Under the pieces are notes generated by a model, which was not told the DNA's origin, ran no database searches, and was given only the letters and a program-made list of their open reading frames with translations. Of a stretch of 45,988 nucleotides of DNA, positions 1 through 10,598 are shown in pieces. Each line of letters starts with the position of its first letter. Position 1 is the stretch's first letter. The translations under genes were made by a program, and so were the position numbers. Source of the DNA: Entrophospora sp. SA101 (taxonomy: Eukaryota; Glomeromycota; Glomeromycetes; Entrophosporales; Entrophosporaceae); NCBI GenBank assembly GCA_958430865.1, contig CAUDNR010004289.1, positions 52,636-98,623 on the forward strand, written 5' to 3'.

Positions 1-985
1 AATATATGATAAAGATACTAAAAAAATCCGCACATAATAATTTGTTATATTGATGTAACATATGTTTGATGATCAACCACCATCGAACACCACAGTATGT
101 TATGCAAAAACTCAATTTTGGTCAGAGAGGTCCCTTACCACATTTTCCTAGAAATCTCCCCATATAATAAACAGGATCATTTTAATTAACATGTTGTACA
201 CAGTGAAATCTTGATTTAATGGATATTTAACTAGGGCAAGTTTAGAAACTATCTGCAAAAAATTTGAATATTTCTGCAGATAGTTTCTAAATTTGTACTC
301 ATTAAAAATTCATTGTGTATTATATAGCACCATGAAATTGATCAAGAAAATGGCACACTCTTTTGGATGCTAAAATAGAAATTTTAGAATATCTCAATTC
401 AAATTCAGAGTCACTCATTTGAATCTGATTCGAATTTCTAATTATTCTATGTTACAAATCATGATTGGTTTGAACAAAATCTTTATTACACATATATTCA
501 AGTCATTTTTACCCATAAAGAAACTTTTTGCTTAACATCCAAATCAAGCTTTCCATTGTCAACATCCCATATTTGCAAAAACTTTGTATATCAATCTATT
601 CATGTGTTTATAGGGACAATAGTCATGATTGATTATTTACTTGTTTGGAGCCAGAGTCTCTATAGGAGGAACACATGTTGGAAACAAACTTGTGGAAAAT
701 ATTTCCATCCTCTATATAAGAACATTTTTACCAACAGGGCTCTTCTCTTATATGGAGGTATGACTGTAGATCTAAAATCATTCATTTACAATAATGATAG
801 AATCTTTTCAGCTAATTCCAAATTCAAATTTTAATATATTTTCTCAATGTAATATTATTATTAAAAGTAAATAAATAAATAATCATTTCTAAAAAAATTA
901 TATTTATATTACATTATATTATGTATATATAATTAATTAATTCATCCATTCGTACATTATTATATTCATACATCCAAATTAATTT
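1..985. other. Flank 3' of the Cia1 gene, unit 1
   Basis: No intact gene seen. The stretch holds the inverted repeat at 241-291. On the minus strand around 531-586 a short frame reads like the end of a WD40 blade (LQIWDVDNGKLDLDVKQ), with stop codons on both sides. A plus-strand frame at 556-834 opens with TTG and is not preserved in unit 2, so I do not call it. Confidence 0.5.
241..291. repeat. Inverted repeat with 17-bp perfect arms, unit 1
   Basis: The arms TTTAGAAACTATCTGCA (241-257) and TGCAGATAGTTTCTAAA (275-291) are perfect reverse complements around a 17-base AT-rich loop. A G-T wobble and three more pairs extend the stem by about four bases. It could be the tip of a decayed terminal-inverted-repeat element or a transcribed hairpin. 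Neither can be decided from the sequence. Confidence 0.85.
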
Positions 986-2472
986 TCATTCTTCAATAAA
1001 TTTCCAGATTTTAATAACTCCATCATCACCAGCAGAAGCCAACAAATTACCAAATCTTTCACTAGGAGACCATTGTACACAATTAATATCTGCAATACCA
1101 TGAGCATTATCAATACTACATGCCATTTTAAAATTAATAAAATCATCATTGCCATTATTATTCATATTATTATCTAAATTTAAATCCTTTTCAAATATAC
1201 GAATTTTATTATCTCCACCTCCTGTAGCAACCCTATCATTAATCTTTGACCAACTGACTGAATAAATACATCTTTGATGATATCCACTTAATGTACAAAT
1301 GTTTTTCCATTTTATATCATTTGTACTATTTGGATTAATAACTGGATTATTGTTGTTGTTTGATTCATTTGATTTTTTGTGTGTCTTCCAAAATTTCACT
1401 GTTTTATCATCTGACACTGACACTAAAATTGATTTTATTTTATATAAGTAATGATTATAAATAGTCATTATAGATATAATATAATATAATGATATGTCAC
1501 ACTTGAATTTTATTGATTTACCTAAAAAGTCACCAGACTTATCAAAATCAAGACCCCAAACTGTACTTTCATGACCTTTTAATGTGTCAGCACAACACCA
1601 ATCATCGTCATCCTCTTTCCATATTTTAATTGTATCATCATAACTTGCTGATGCCAATAACTTTAACAACAAAGATTTATTAATTGATAAAAACATAAAG
1701 TAATAATAATAGTAATAGTGATAATTACTTCTTGTGTAGGATGCCATACAACCATTTTAACATCTTGCGTATGTTCTTGTAAAACACTTAAACACTCAAA
1801 ATCATTATCAGAAGCTAAAAATATATTTGTACATAAATCAATTAATAACTTTTTTATAAAAAAAATAAAAAATAAAAAACTCATTTATTACCTACCTTCC
1901 CATATCCAAACACTCTTATCACGACCACAGGTAGCAATTAATGTTCCTGCTAAAGACCATGCAACTGATTTAGTTTCATTTTCATGACCTTCTAAAGTTG
2001 CAACATTCTCAAACTCTATTATTAAATTAATCAATCATTTATAATTAGTAAGAGTTGTTATTATTATTACACACTTTATCTATCTACATGCTTTCACATA
2101 TTCATTTTCTCTTGGTATCAATTTCTCTCAAACACTCATATATCCACATTCTTACCTCCAGTTTCTTCATCTTTTTCCCAAATAGTAGTTTTAGAATCAA
2201 AACTAGCAGCTGCTAATTGTTTACCATTAGGGCTCCAACTAACGCTTCTTATTGTCCTATTATGAACACCTTCCAACACATTAACACATGTCCAATGCAA
2301 TAATAAATCATCATCATTATTTTTTTCTCCGTGTTGTTTTTGTAATGCCCATAATCTGATAGTTTTATCACTGCTACATGATGCCAGTATATTTCCTGTA
2401 TGTGACCACGCAATTGACCAAATTCTATCAGAATGTCCTAATATATTATATTTATATAATTTGTATTATTAT

Positions 2473-2508
<36 letters not shown>

Positions 2509-2570
2509 ATATTTTCATTAATTCCTCTTTAACCTTGAAGTTCTGCAACTTGTACTAATCGTGGAAGCAT
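986..2570 (-). CDS. CIA1: Cytosolic iron-sulfur assembly WD40 protein (Cia1/CIAO1-like), unit 1
   Basis: Six exons on the minus strand: 2534-2570, 2156-2437, 1896-2015, 1729-1814, 1522-1660 and 986-1422, giving 366 residues after splicing with all phases consistent. The product is a WD40 propeller. Blades end in [37 protein letters not shown] and a final IKIWKF. The stretch [10 protein letters not shown] followed by [16 protein letters not shown] is very close to Cia1 of yeast and animals. In that family the protein is a cytosolic docking subunit of the CIA targeting complex, which delivers Fe-S clusters to apoproteins such as XPD and DNA polymerases. Asparagine-rich loops make it slightly longer than the usual ~340 residues. 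It is divergently arranged with the hydrolase gene. The start is the only ATG giving a short first exon that joins cleanly into [10 protein letters not shown]. Confidence 0.9.
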
Positions 2571-3225
2571 TTTTTATATTATCATTTCAAAAAAACAATA
2601 GATGATCAACATCTTATTATTTGTGGAAAAAACAATGAAATGATCATCACAGTATATTATGGAGGGAGATGTTCATGCATATTATGACATACTAATACAT
2701 TGATAGTGATTGAATGTAGGCCGTAGATTATTTTTTCTAAAAAGGCTTTAGTATTAGAGAAAATTTTTAGTAAAAAGGCGAATTAAAAAAATTATCAATA
2801 TATTACAACAAAACCAGACGAAGTGAACATTATGTCACAAAGAAATTTCAGGGTTCAAAATGAATGATATTTGTTAATAAATAATGTGATTGTGATCTCA
2901 TAATACTTTTTTTAATAGATCAATAAACTCATGCTGCGGTTACTCTTAACCTCGACTTAGTTAGTGTCCAATTCGTTTCACACTGGCTTACATTTGACTT
3001 TTTCTTGAATTGGATAATCTCTCCTGTTTAGTTAATTCAGGTTTTCGACTTTTTATTTAATATTATATTATTATTATTATTATTATGCATTTTTTGAAGT
3101 ATTTTCATATGAAAATTCGAACTTTTTTAATATAAATAAAAAATTCGTTTGTTATTTCCCTATTTTTTTCAATTATTACCATCTATCATTTTTTTTAAAA
3201 AAAACTTTTTTTCAGAAGCGTAAAA
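2571..3225. promoter_or_regulatory. Divergent intergenic region Cia1 / hydrolase, unit 1
   Basis: 655 bp between two outward-facing start codons, so it must hold both promoters. It contains poly-T/A tracts and an (ATT)n run at 3058-3084. Units 2 and 3 have 1234 bp of other sequence at 3051-3084. No specific factor site is recognisable. Confidence 0.5.
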
Positions 3226-4766
3226 ATGAAAAAATTCTTTGTTGTATTTCATTGTTTAATTTTATTATGCAAGTATCTTTAATAACAATATTCGTCGTGC
3301 TGTATATAATAAAATCTTATTTTTATATATTAATTAATTATAATATAAATATGACAAACAGATGTACGACTTCCTCTTGATTTTTTCAAATATGTAACAA
3401 CATTTTTCAGTCGTGAAAATAAACCAACACTTTATCAAAGATACATTTCCACAATCATAAGCACAATTCTTGAAACTTTACCGTTATGGATGGTTAGAAG
3501 TCTGGTTTATTCATTCGGATTTATCAATAATCATATCCTCAATGGGTTATGGTTGGGAGGTTCTAAACGTAGTTATTGGTGTCGTAAATTAAAGATTAAA
3601 GATGCTAATTGGAGAGGTTATTTTATTGCTGAAAATGCTGAAAAATTGGATGTTGGTCAAGATGCTGATGTGGTGATTTTATACGCACATGGTAAATACT
3701 TGCATGTGATGTGATCATCTTGCGGCGTAAATATATATTTATTTTTGATTTCGAAAATAATAGGTGGCGGATTTGTTACGGGAGGAGCATTACTTCATTT
3801 TACAACATTTATCGATTGGATTCAAACATGGAAATCAACTTATGGAACTACAACCCAGATATTATCGGTTGAATACGGTTGATAATCAATTACTATTCAT
3901 ATATAAAAAATAAAATTAATCAATCAATTAGTTATTCCCTATTCCTTACACTTTTATTTCTTCTTTATTTCTTTCTAATATTATTAAAGGGCTGGCACCT
4001 AAAAATCCATTCCCTGGAGCAAGAGATAACATGTTGGAATGTTATGAATGGTTGGTGAATGAACAAGGAATCAATCCTTCAAAAATAGTTTTTGGTTAGT
4101 ATGATAATTAATGATCATAGCTATGATATATATTATATTATATTATATTATGCTAATATTTTATAATTATTAGCCGGTGATGATGTAGGCGGAAATTTAG
4201 CAGTGATTTCAGTGCTTGAACTTATTCAAAATCCTTATGCGTACTCAGTAGATCTACCTTCTTCACTTATTTTACTATCACCTTGTCTTTCGGTAAAGAA
4301 TCTAACACACTTGTATTTAAAGTTAAAATTAATTTATATGAATTAATATAATATATCTAATGTACATGTGTCTATATATATATAATATATGTTTTAGGGA
4401 TTACCAACTTCTAAATCGTTTAGCAAAAATAAAAGTTATGATATAATTAATACGCAATGGTTGGAGAGATCTTTTAATAAATATATGATTGATACAAACC
4501 TATCATCACAATGTTCTTTGATTTCACCAATCTATGAAAAGAAATTAGGTGGTCTACCCAAAATTTGGGCTTGTGCTGGTGAATTTGAAGTTTTTTTGGA
4601 TGATGTAAAACAATTCATTGAGAATGCTAGATCACAATCTGTCAACACTGAATTTGTAATGGAAAATAATAATTTTCACGGTTATGCTGTTTGTAAACTT
4701 TTGGATAGAAACAATGGTGCAAAAAATACTTGTAGACACATTGGAAGATTTTTATTTACTAATTGA
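3226..4766 (+). CDS. Alpha/beta-hydrolase fold-3 protein with altered nucleophile, unit 1
   Basis: Six exons: 3226-3268, 3362-3691, 3764-3877, 3990-4094, 4174-4292 and 4398-4766, giving 359 residues. The first ~30 residues (MKKFFVVFHCLILLYVRLP) look like a signal anchor or membrane segment. The fold follows the hormone-sensitive-lipase / steryl acetylhydrolase family. It has the oxyanion-hole motif HGGG at residues 124-127, SVEYGLAP, then AGDDVGGN where the family has GDSAGG. It also has an acid site in GEFEVFLDD (E301) and a base in FHGY (H331). D201 therefore sits where the catalytic serine should be, while acid and base remain. This suggests a pseudo-esterase or an unusual chemistry. Intron 1 begins GC (3269-3270) instead of GT; without splicing there, translation stops after 18 residues. 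Confidence 0.82.
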
Positions 4767-5797
4767 TTAATCTATTAAAGAAAGATGAAAAAAAAAAAAG
4801 AAGAGAAAGCAAAAAGGAAAGGAGGAAGTAGTTTTGTTGGTTAGGTTTTTGATCAAGTTTTGGAAATTAAAAAAATCAAATTATTAATATTTTTTTTTTG
4901 GAGAGGAAATAGTGGTTTTTTGAATTTTTAGAATTCATTTTTCATTGTTATTTTTATTTTTTAAAAAGTTAATAGATTTTTACATAGAATCATTTAATCA
5001 TTCATTCACATTCATTTTAAAAGTAATAATAATAATAATTAATCTTGGCGGTTTTTTTTTCACTTCATTTTTAGTATTTAAAAATTTAGTTTTAAATAAT
5101 TCTTTACTTATCATTTATCATTTATCATTATTATCATTTACTATATATCATTTATCATTTATCATTTACTATATATCATTTATCATTTATCATTTATCAT
5201 TTATCATTTATCATTTATCATTTATCATCTATCATCTATCAAATTTTTTCATTCATATATTTATCATTTATCATTATTATTGTCATTTATCATCATCATT
5301 ATTATTATTATGTTTTTAACCCTCCAAAATAAAATAATGGCATTTTTAATTCAACTTTATTTTGTTATCATTTATAGTTGCTACGTTTGAATAATCAAAA
5401 TTAGATGAGATCCAAAGAAGCAAGTATTAATTTGAAAATGATAGATTTAGTGGTTTCTTGGAAATTCTTTTTTTCTAGTTTCAATAATTTTGGATGTTTA
5501 TTGACAATCTCCGAGACAGAATTAGAAGCTTCAAAAAAAAATGTTGCCCAATGTAAAATAAAATATAATCTAATATTTAATATTTAAAAAAGAATATAAA
5601 AAAAAATTACATAATTACATATATGTGTGTGTATGTATGTTTATATATATATATGGTATTATTATTATTTAATTTCCATATTAAAAAAAAAAAATTACAA
5701 AGAGAGGAAAAAAGTTTATATATTTAAAAAAAAAAAAAACAATTGGCAGTCAATTAATTAATTAATGAGTTACTAATTAAATATTGTTTTATTTATT
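4767..5797. other. Convergent spacer, hydrolase / Bsd2-like, unit 1
   Basis: 3' flanks of two convergent genes. It contains A- and T-rich tracts, the TTTATCA repeat and GT/AT dinucleotide runs near 5620-5655. Frames at 4945-5319 and 5405-5587 are low-complexity or unsupported and are not called. The last difference I see between units 1 and 2 lies near 4908. Confidence 0.6.
5107..5241. repeat. TTTATCA heptanucleotide repeat, unit 1
   Basis: Tandem TTTATCA units, interrupted twice by ACTATA, with the longest pure run at about 5177-5228. A looser TATCATT tail continues to 5295. The copy number is the same in all three units. Confidence 0.9.
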
Positions 5798-6738
5798 TTA
5801 CACATTTTCTTCTGGTGTGGTTCTCATAATTGTTTCCACTCTTTTAACTCTAACATAATTTGTAACACTTCTGATTACAATAAACCATCCTAAAGACATT
5901 AGAATATAACTACAAAATATTACGATTATTATCATGATGATTGTGAATTATTATGATTATTAAGATGTTAATTAATAATTTATTAATTATCATTAATTAC
6001 CTTAACCATTCATTTTTTGCTAAACCATCTTTATCACTATCATCATCACTATAATTATAATATTCAGCATCTTGTAATGATTTACCACGAAGGTAGAAAC
6101 CATACTGCACCAATGTAATACCTAAACCAGCCTGAGACCCATTCTATTTTATCAATCAATCGATTAATTGATATTATTAATTAATATTATTAATTAATGT
6201 GCATATGTAGATATTGAAATAAAACTTACCTTTGCTGCATGACTTGTATGTAAAAGATAAGTTAACAGAAATCCAACAAATTGAAAACTCATTGATACTA
6301 TTCGTAAATAATATAAAGTTAATTATAAAATGGATAATAAATAAACAATAAATAAATATTTACCAAGCATATTCCAAACAAAACTAAAAAAATTTCCTAC
6401 TGGTAATCCTTCAACAAGAACTTCATCTCCCATTAATCCTGGTGCAATAATGGTTGTTTCCCAATAAGGTGGTGTTGCATCAGCTGCTGCTGCTTCATAT
6501 GGCTGAAGTAAGGAAGAAAAAAATTATTTAGCTAATTAATTGATAAATAATAATTAATGAATGCGAAATACTAACAGGTGGATTTTCTTCTTCTTTTTCA
6601 GCTTCTGTTTCAGGCTTAGCTGATAAATTTGAAAATACACCATCAGTGGAATGTGGTGCACCACCACCACCACTATTGTTGTTGTTGTTGGGTTTTCTCT
6701 TTATCTTGTTTAATATAGAAAATCTGCCAATAATACTA

Positions 6739-6769
<31 letters not shown>

Positions 6770-7164
6770 TACTGAGATTAGAGCTTATCATAGGAGCGGT
6801 TTCGTTGCTATGACTATCATTAGTACTATTAATATTATTGTCATTGATATCCATACTCTCTATTATATCTTCTTCTTCTTCTACTTCAATATTATTATCG
6901 TTATTGTGTTGTTGCGTCGATGGTATAGGGATAATAGGTGGTGCAGGACTTGTTGAACGTGGCGATGTTGAAGACTCTCCTAAACTACCGTTATTATTAA
7001 CAATACTTGTTGCTTCCTCATAAGAAGGTACTTGAAGTTCAACTTCTTGAACATCTTCTGAATTAGAAACCTAAAAAAGAAATAATGAAATTAATAGTAA
7101 TCTAACGAAGAATTTAATTAATTTTTTAAAATAATGAAAAACTTACTCTCGAATATTTACTCAT
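5798..7164 (-). CDS. BSD2: Bsd2/Ndfip-family membrane adaptor for HECT ubiquitin ligases, unit 1
   Basis: Six exons on the minus strand: 7147-7164, 6576-7070, 6364-6502, 6230-6297, 6001-6143 and 5798-5909, giving 324 residues. The N-terminal half is hydrophilic and low-complexity, with acidic runs, nine asparagines in a row and a GGGG stretch. The C-terminal half has the family core: PPYWETTIIAP, then VEGLPVGN, then three hydrophobic segments (about residues 207-235, 246-258 and 288-305) separated by an acidic loop. A PPxY motif (PPPY, residues 170-173) is assembled exactly across the exon 2/3 junction. A weaker VPSYEEA lies at 20-26. In yeast, Bsd2 recruits Rsp5 through such motifs to sort metal transporters to the vacuole; Ndfip1/2 do the same for Nedd4 ligases. 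The role here is inferred from that family. Confidence 0.85.
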
Positions 7165-7506
7165 TCTTAATTAATTTAATTATAATGTGATTGTAATAAG
7201 AAAAAACAAATAGTAAAAAAGAGAATAATAACGGATAATTAATGAAAGTTTATTTTTATTTAAAGGAAAAAAAAATAAAATTTTTTATTAGGAAAGACTA
7301 AGGAGAAGGAAATAATAAATGAAAACAAAGTGTTATACTATATTACTAATTATAAGTTTTAGTTTTTAATATTGAATATGAAAAAAAAATATTAATTTTA
7401 ATTGTGTTGCAAAATTATTTATAGAAAAAAAAAAAAAAAGATATTCCCAAATATGAGAATTTGGGTTTTTTGCGTGTGACAGTATGAAAATAAATTACAA
7501 TAAAAA
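7165..7506. promoter_or_regulatory. Divergent promoter region Bsd2-like / MAT1, unit 1
   Basis: 342 bp between the start codons of two oppositely transcribed genes. It is almost entirely A/T with long poly-A runs (7267-7275 and 7425-7439). No clear TATA or CCAAT element was singled out. It most likely serves as a shared bidirectional promoter. Confidence 0.55.
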
Positions 7507-9119
7507 ATGAGTCTTCAATTTATGTCTTCTAACAATTTAACAAAGGATTTTTATATTGATAATGATGAAGAATGTCCAATATGTAGGAATAATCGATATC
7601 TTACACCAAACATGAAGTTACTTGTCAGTGAATGTTATCATAAAATGTTAGGAGAATCACTCTTCATTCACTCAAAATTCTCTTTACAAATTATAGTATA
7701 ATTACTGACCATCTATTCCTTTTATTTATATATATTCAGGTGTGAATCATGCATTGACAGATTATTTGCCAATGGTGCAGGACCTTGCCCAATTTGCAAA
7801 CAAACTTTAAGAAAAATTAATTTTGTTGTTCCAACCTTTGAAGATTTAAGAGTCGAAAAAGAAATTAAAATTAGAAAAAAACTTGCACATCAGTAAATAT
7901 ATTTAGATATTTATATGTGTATGAGAGTGAGTGAGTTTATTTGTTAGTTTGCTTGTGTCTTTAATTCACCAACCATTTTTTTTTTTAAAATAAAAGATTT
8001 AATAAGAGACAAGAAGATTTTGATAGTTTAAAAGGATACAATGATTATTTGGAAATGGTTGAAGATATAGGTATAGATTTATATATTATGTACATGCATG
8101 TACATTTACACGTATGTATTTATATTTTACATCTACAAATATCAACACTTGTAATAACTTTAGCTTGGGATCTTATAAATGATACAAATAAAAAAGAAAC
8201 TGAAGCAGTAATAGAAAAGTTCACTTCAGAAAATAGAGACATAATAGCACAAAATGCAAAGAAACAAGTAAATAAATAAATAATATATATATATAGTTAT
8301 AAGAGTTCTATTGATTAATATTAATTGTTATTTAGGAGGAAGAAGAAAAATTTGCAAATTATATTTCAGAAATAGAAAAAAGAAATAAAAAAAGAAAATT
8401 CGAAGATTATAAAAAAGAATTAGATGAAGAGCGAAGGGCAAAAGAGGCTCATGAGGCAGAAATAATAAGAGAATTGGTTAGCTATCAATTATTAGTTGCT
8501 AGTTATATAATTTAATTAGTTAGTCAATCAATTAATCAATTAATTTGTTTTCATATTAAATATTTACTATGTCCAATTGTTTCATCAACGCATCAATTCA
8601 TTCATCAATTACAAGGCAAATTCTACAGCCCCAGCATCTGAAACAATAAAAACATTGGCATACAAAAAATCTATTGCTGTTTCTTCTTCAACAAGTAGTA
8701 CTGGCAAAGATTTCATATCAGGGTTGTCGCAAACTTCTTTAGAAGAGTATGATAGTGGAATTGCTATTAATGAGTTGATTGGATTTAAAAATAGAAAAAT
8801 GCCAAAAGAAGACACTTTACAATTTGTTCCTCTTATTGATGAATATATGGATGTTGATCATTATACATTAAAAGATCGTTATTATGATCCGTATCCTTTT
8901 GATATTATTATAATTTTTTTTTTGTGTCTTGTGTATGCATGCATTGTCATTATTATTTTTTCCTAACCAAATAACAGTTATATTGAAACAACAACACGTT
9001 TACGTAGTGGTGGATTTTCACAAAAATACATATATAAACGATCTTTAGAAGCTGCTTTCTCTGGATTATTTTCATCAATAAAATCTGATGATGATTATAA
9101 TATGATAATTGATCAATAA
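7507..9119 (+). CDS. TFB3: TFIIH / CDK-activating kinase assembly factor MAT1 (Tfb3), unit 1
   Basis: Seven exons: 7507-7646, 7740-7892, 7997-8070, 8164-8267, 8336-8476, 8616-8890 and 8978-9119, giving 342 residues (human MAT1 309, yeast Tfb3 321). It begins with a C3HC4 RING finger whose ligands are C23, C26, C43, H45, C48, C51, C63 and C66. The RING is followed by [19 protein letters not shown], which is characteristic of MAT1. Next comes a long charged helical region (about 98-205, coiled coil) and a C-terminal domain. MAT1 bridges cyclin H-CDK7 to the XPD helicase of TFIIH, acting in transcription initiation and nucleotide excision repair in the nucleus. The first ATG is used; a second at residue 6 is possible. 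Exon 6 uses an unusual GTATCC donor, chosen because it restores DPYIETTT. Confidence 0.92.
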
Positions 9120-9427
9120 TCAATTGGTATATTCTGACATTATATATATGATAGTATGTTATTTGAATAAATTTTTTCATATCCTTTTTTTTTGTTCAAG
9201 AATAATTGACGGCAAAATTTTTTTTTTATTTTTTTTTTGTTAGAAAAATTTATTTTTAATTATTAGATTAATTGAATAATTGATTTAAGTAAAAAATTAT
9301 AACAATAAATAAAATTATAATAAGAAAATGGAAAAGAAGAATCATAAAGTATAAATAGACATAATAATTCATTTAATCAAATTACATTCTAACAAAATAA
9401 AAAAAAATCACAATGAAATAATTCAAT
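9120..9427. other. Convergent spacer MAT1 / SDR, unit 1
   Basis: 308 bp between two stop codons. It consists of T-rich then A-rich tracts that probably carry both polyadenylation regions. No gene seen. Confidence 0.6.
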
Positions 9428-10598
9428 TTAATTTTTCATATATTTTTTCAATTCGATTAACCCTTCTTCTCTTGAAATTTTTCCAACATAACCCAACTCG
9501 GAACTGGCCTTAGAGTTGTCTAGATTATAGGGTTTAAATATACAAACCAACGATTCTCTACAAATGCTTCCTATTACCCATGATTTAGCATAATTGAGAA
9601 ATGGAATATTTTCTATAAATGCAACAATATTAAAAACCAACCCTTTAGAAAATCTGAAACTATTAAAAGGTTTTGGTGGTATGATGCCATATGCTGTGCC
9701 AACATAAAAATCAATAAATTCCTCCATGGTAATATCCTCAGTATCATCTTTGATTTCATAAATTCTTATTGGTGCTGATGATAAGGAGGAGGTGGTGTTA
9801 TTGGCGTTAGTGGTGGTGATGGTGTGAGAAGGTAAATTTGTTTTTATACAAGATAAGTAAATTGATTCACACGCATTCGTAATATGTAAAATGGATAATT
9901 TCATACTAGTTGGTGTAATTTTCCAAAGAGGATTCTTGGATAAATCATTTAATTTAGGTAATAAACTGGTATCATCTTTACCCCATATCCAACCTAATCT
10001 TAAAATTATTATTTCATTAATTGAGGAAAATGCTGATATCTTATCAATGACTGTTTGTTCTTTTAAACATTTTGATTTTGAATAAGGTGCCCAATCTGGT
10101 AATGAGTCATTTGGGTAATGATTATTTAATTTTGCAGTAAATGATGATATAAGAACAAATCTTCTTGACTTGGTGTTGTTGCTGTTTAATGATTCTATTG
10201 CATTTAAAAGATTGAGTGTTCCTTGTACGTTGATTTTTTCAAATTCTTCATAATATCCCCAATTATTTACCTAAAAAAAAAAACAGAAAAATTTTGAATA
10301 AATAAACATTAATTTATATTTTTGTAAAAGCAAAAAAGAATACCTTTGCTGCCATGTGAACAATTACATCAGCTTCATTAACGCCTTCTTTCAATACATC
10401 AATATTCTCAATACCTCCACGAATTATTTTTACTCTTCCGTCACCATTTGAAACCTTTTCTGATGCCTTGACAATATATTCATCAGATACACTGGAACGT
10501 GATAAAACATTTATCTTAATTTGGTCATTTTGTGAAAGTGCATACTCTATAAAATTACGACCTAAATATCCTGAACCTCCAGTTAAAAATATTTTCAT
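9428..10598 (-). CDS. Extended short-chain dehydrogenase/epimerase (3beta-HSD-like NAD(P)-binding protein), unit 1
   Basis: Two exons on the minus strand, 10344-10598 and 9428-10270, giving 365 residues. The N-terminus MKIFLTGGSGYLGRNF is a Rossmann fold with the TGxxGxxG dinucleotide motif (residues 6-13). DVIVHMAAK (about 77-85) and the strand VLISSF (124-129) follow. The catalytic pair is YSKSK (Y148, K152), so the SDR active site is intact. RLGWIWG follows, as in epimerase and 3beta-hydroxysteroid dehydrogenase families. A serine/threonine/asparagine-rich insert precedes IRIYEIKDD. The substrate cannot be deduced; sterol, nucleotide-sugar and aldehyde reductions are all known in the family. 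The single intron falls just after HMAAK. The gene is convergent with MAT1. Confidence 0.85.

Noticed and set aside
556..834. Plus-strand 92-residue frame
   Set aside because: It opens with TTG, its length changes in unit 2 after small indels, it shows no domain and it overlaps a minus-strand WD40-like remnant.
1718..1987. Plus-strand frame over the Cia1 gene
   Set aside because: It is antisense to well-supported Cia1 exons and crosses an intron; a shadow frame.
5107..5241. CRISPR-like regular repeat
   Set aside because: The 7-base unit has no unique spacers and the genome is eukaryotic; it is a microsatellite.
4945..5319. 124-residue frame through the TTTATCA repeat
   Set aside because: Product is a low-complexity repeat of isoleucine, tyrosine, histidine, leucine and serine from a microsatellite; it starts with TTG.
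5405..5587. 60-residue plus-strand frame
   Set aside because: No domain, no splice partners, and it lies in the convergent 3' spacer. Identity across units carries no weight because the units are identical there.
6838..7023. Plus-strand frame rich in serine and isoleucine
   Set aside because: Antisense to exon 2 of the Bsd2-like gene.
8953..9180. Minus-strand frame over the end of MAT1
   Set aside because: Antisense to the last MAT1 exon and its intron; no recognisable features.
9891..10085. Plus-strand 64-residue frame
   Set aside because: Antisense to exon 2 of the SDR gene, whose catalytic motifs make the minus strand the coding strand.
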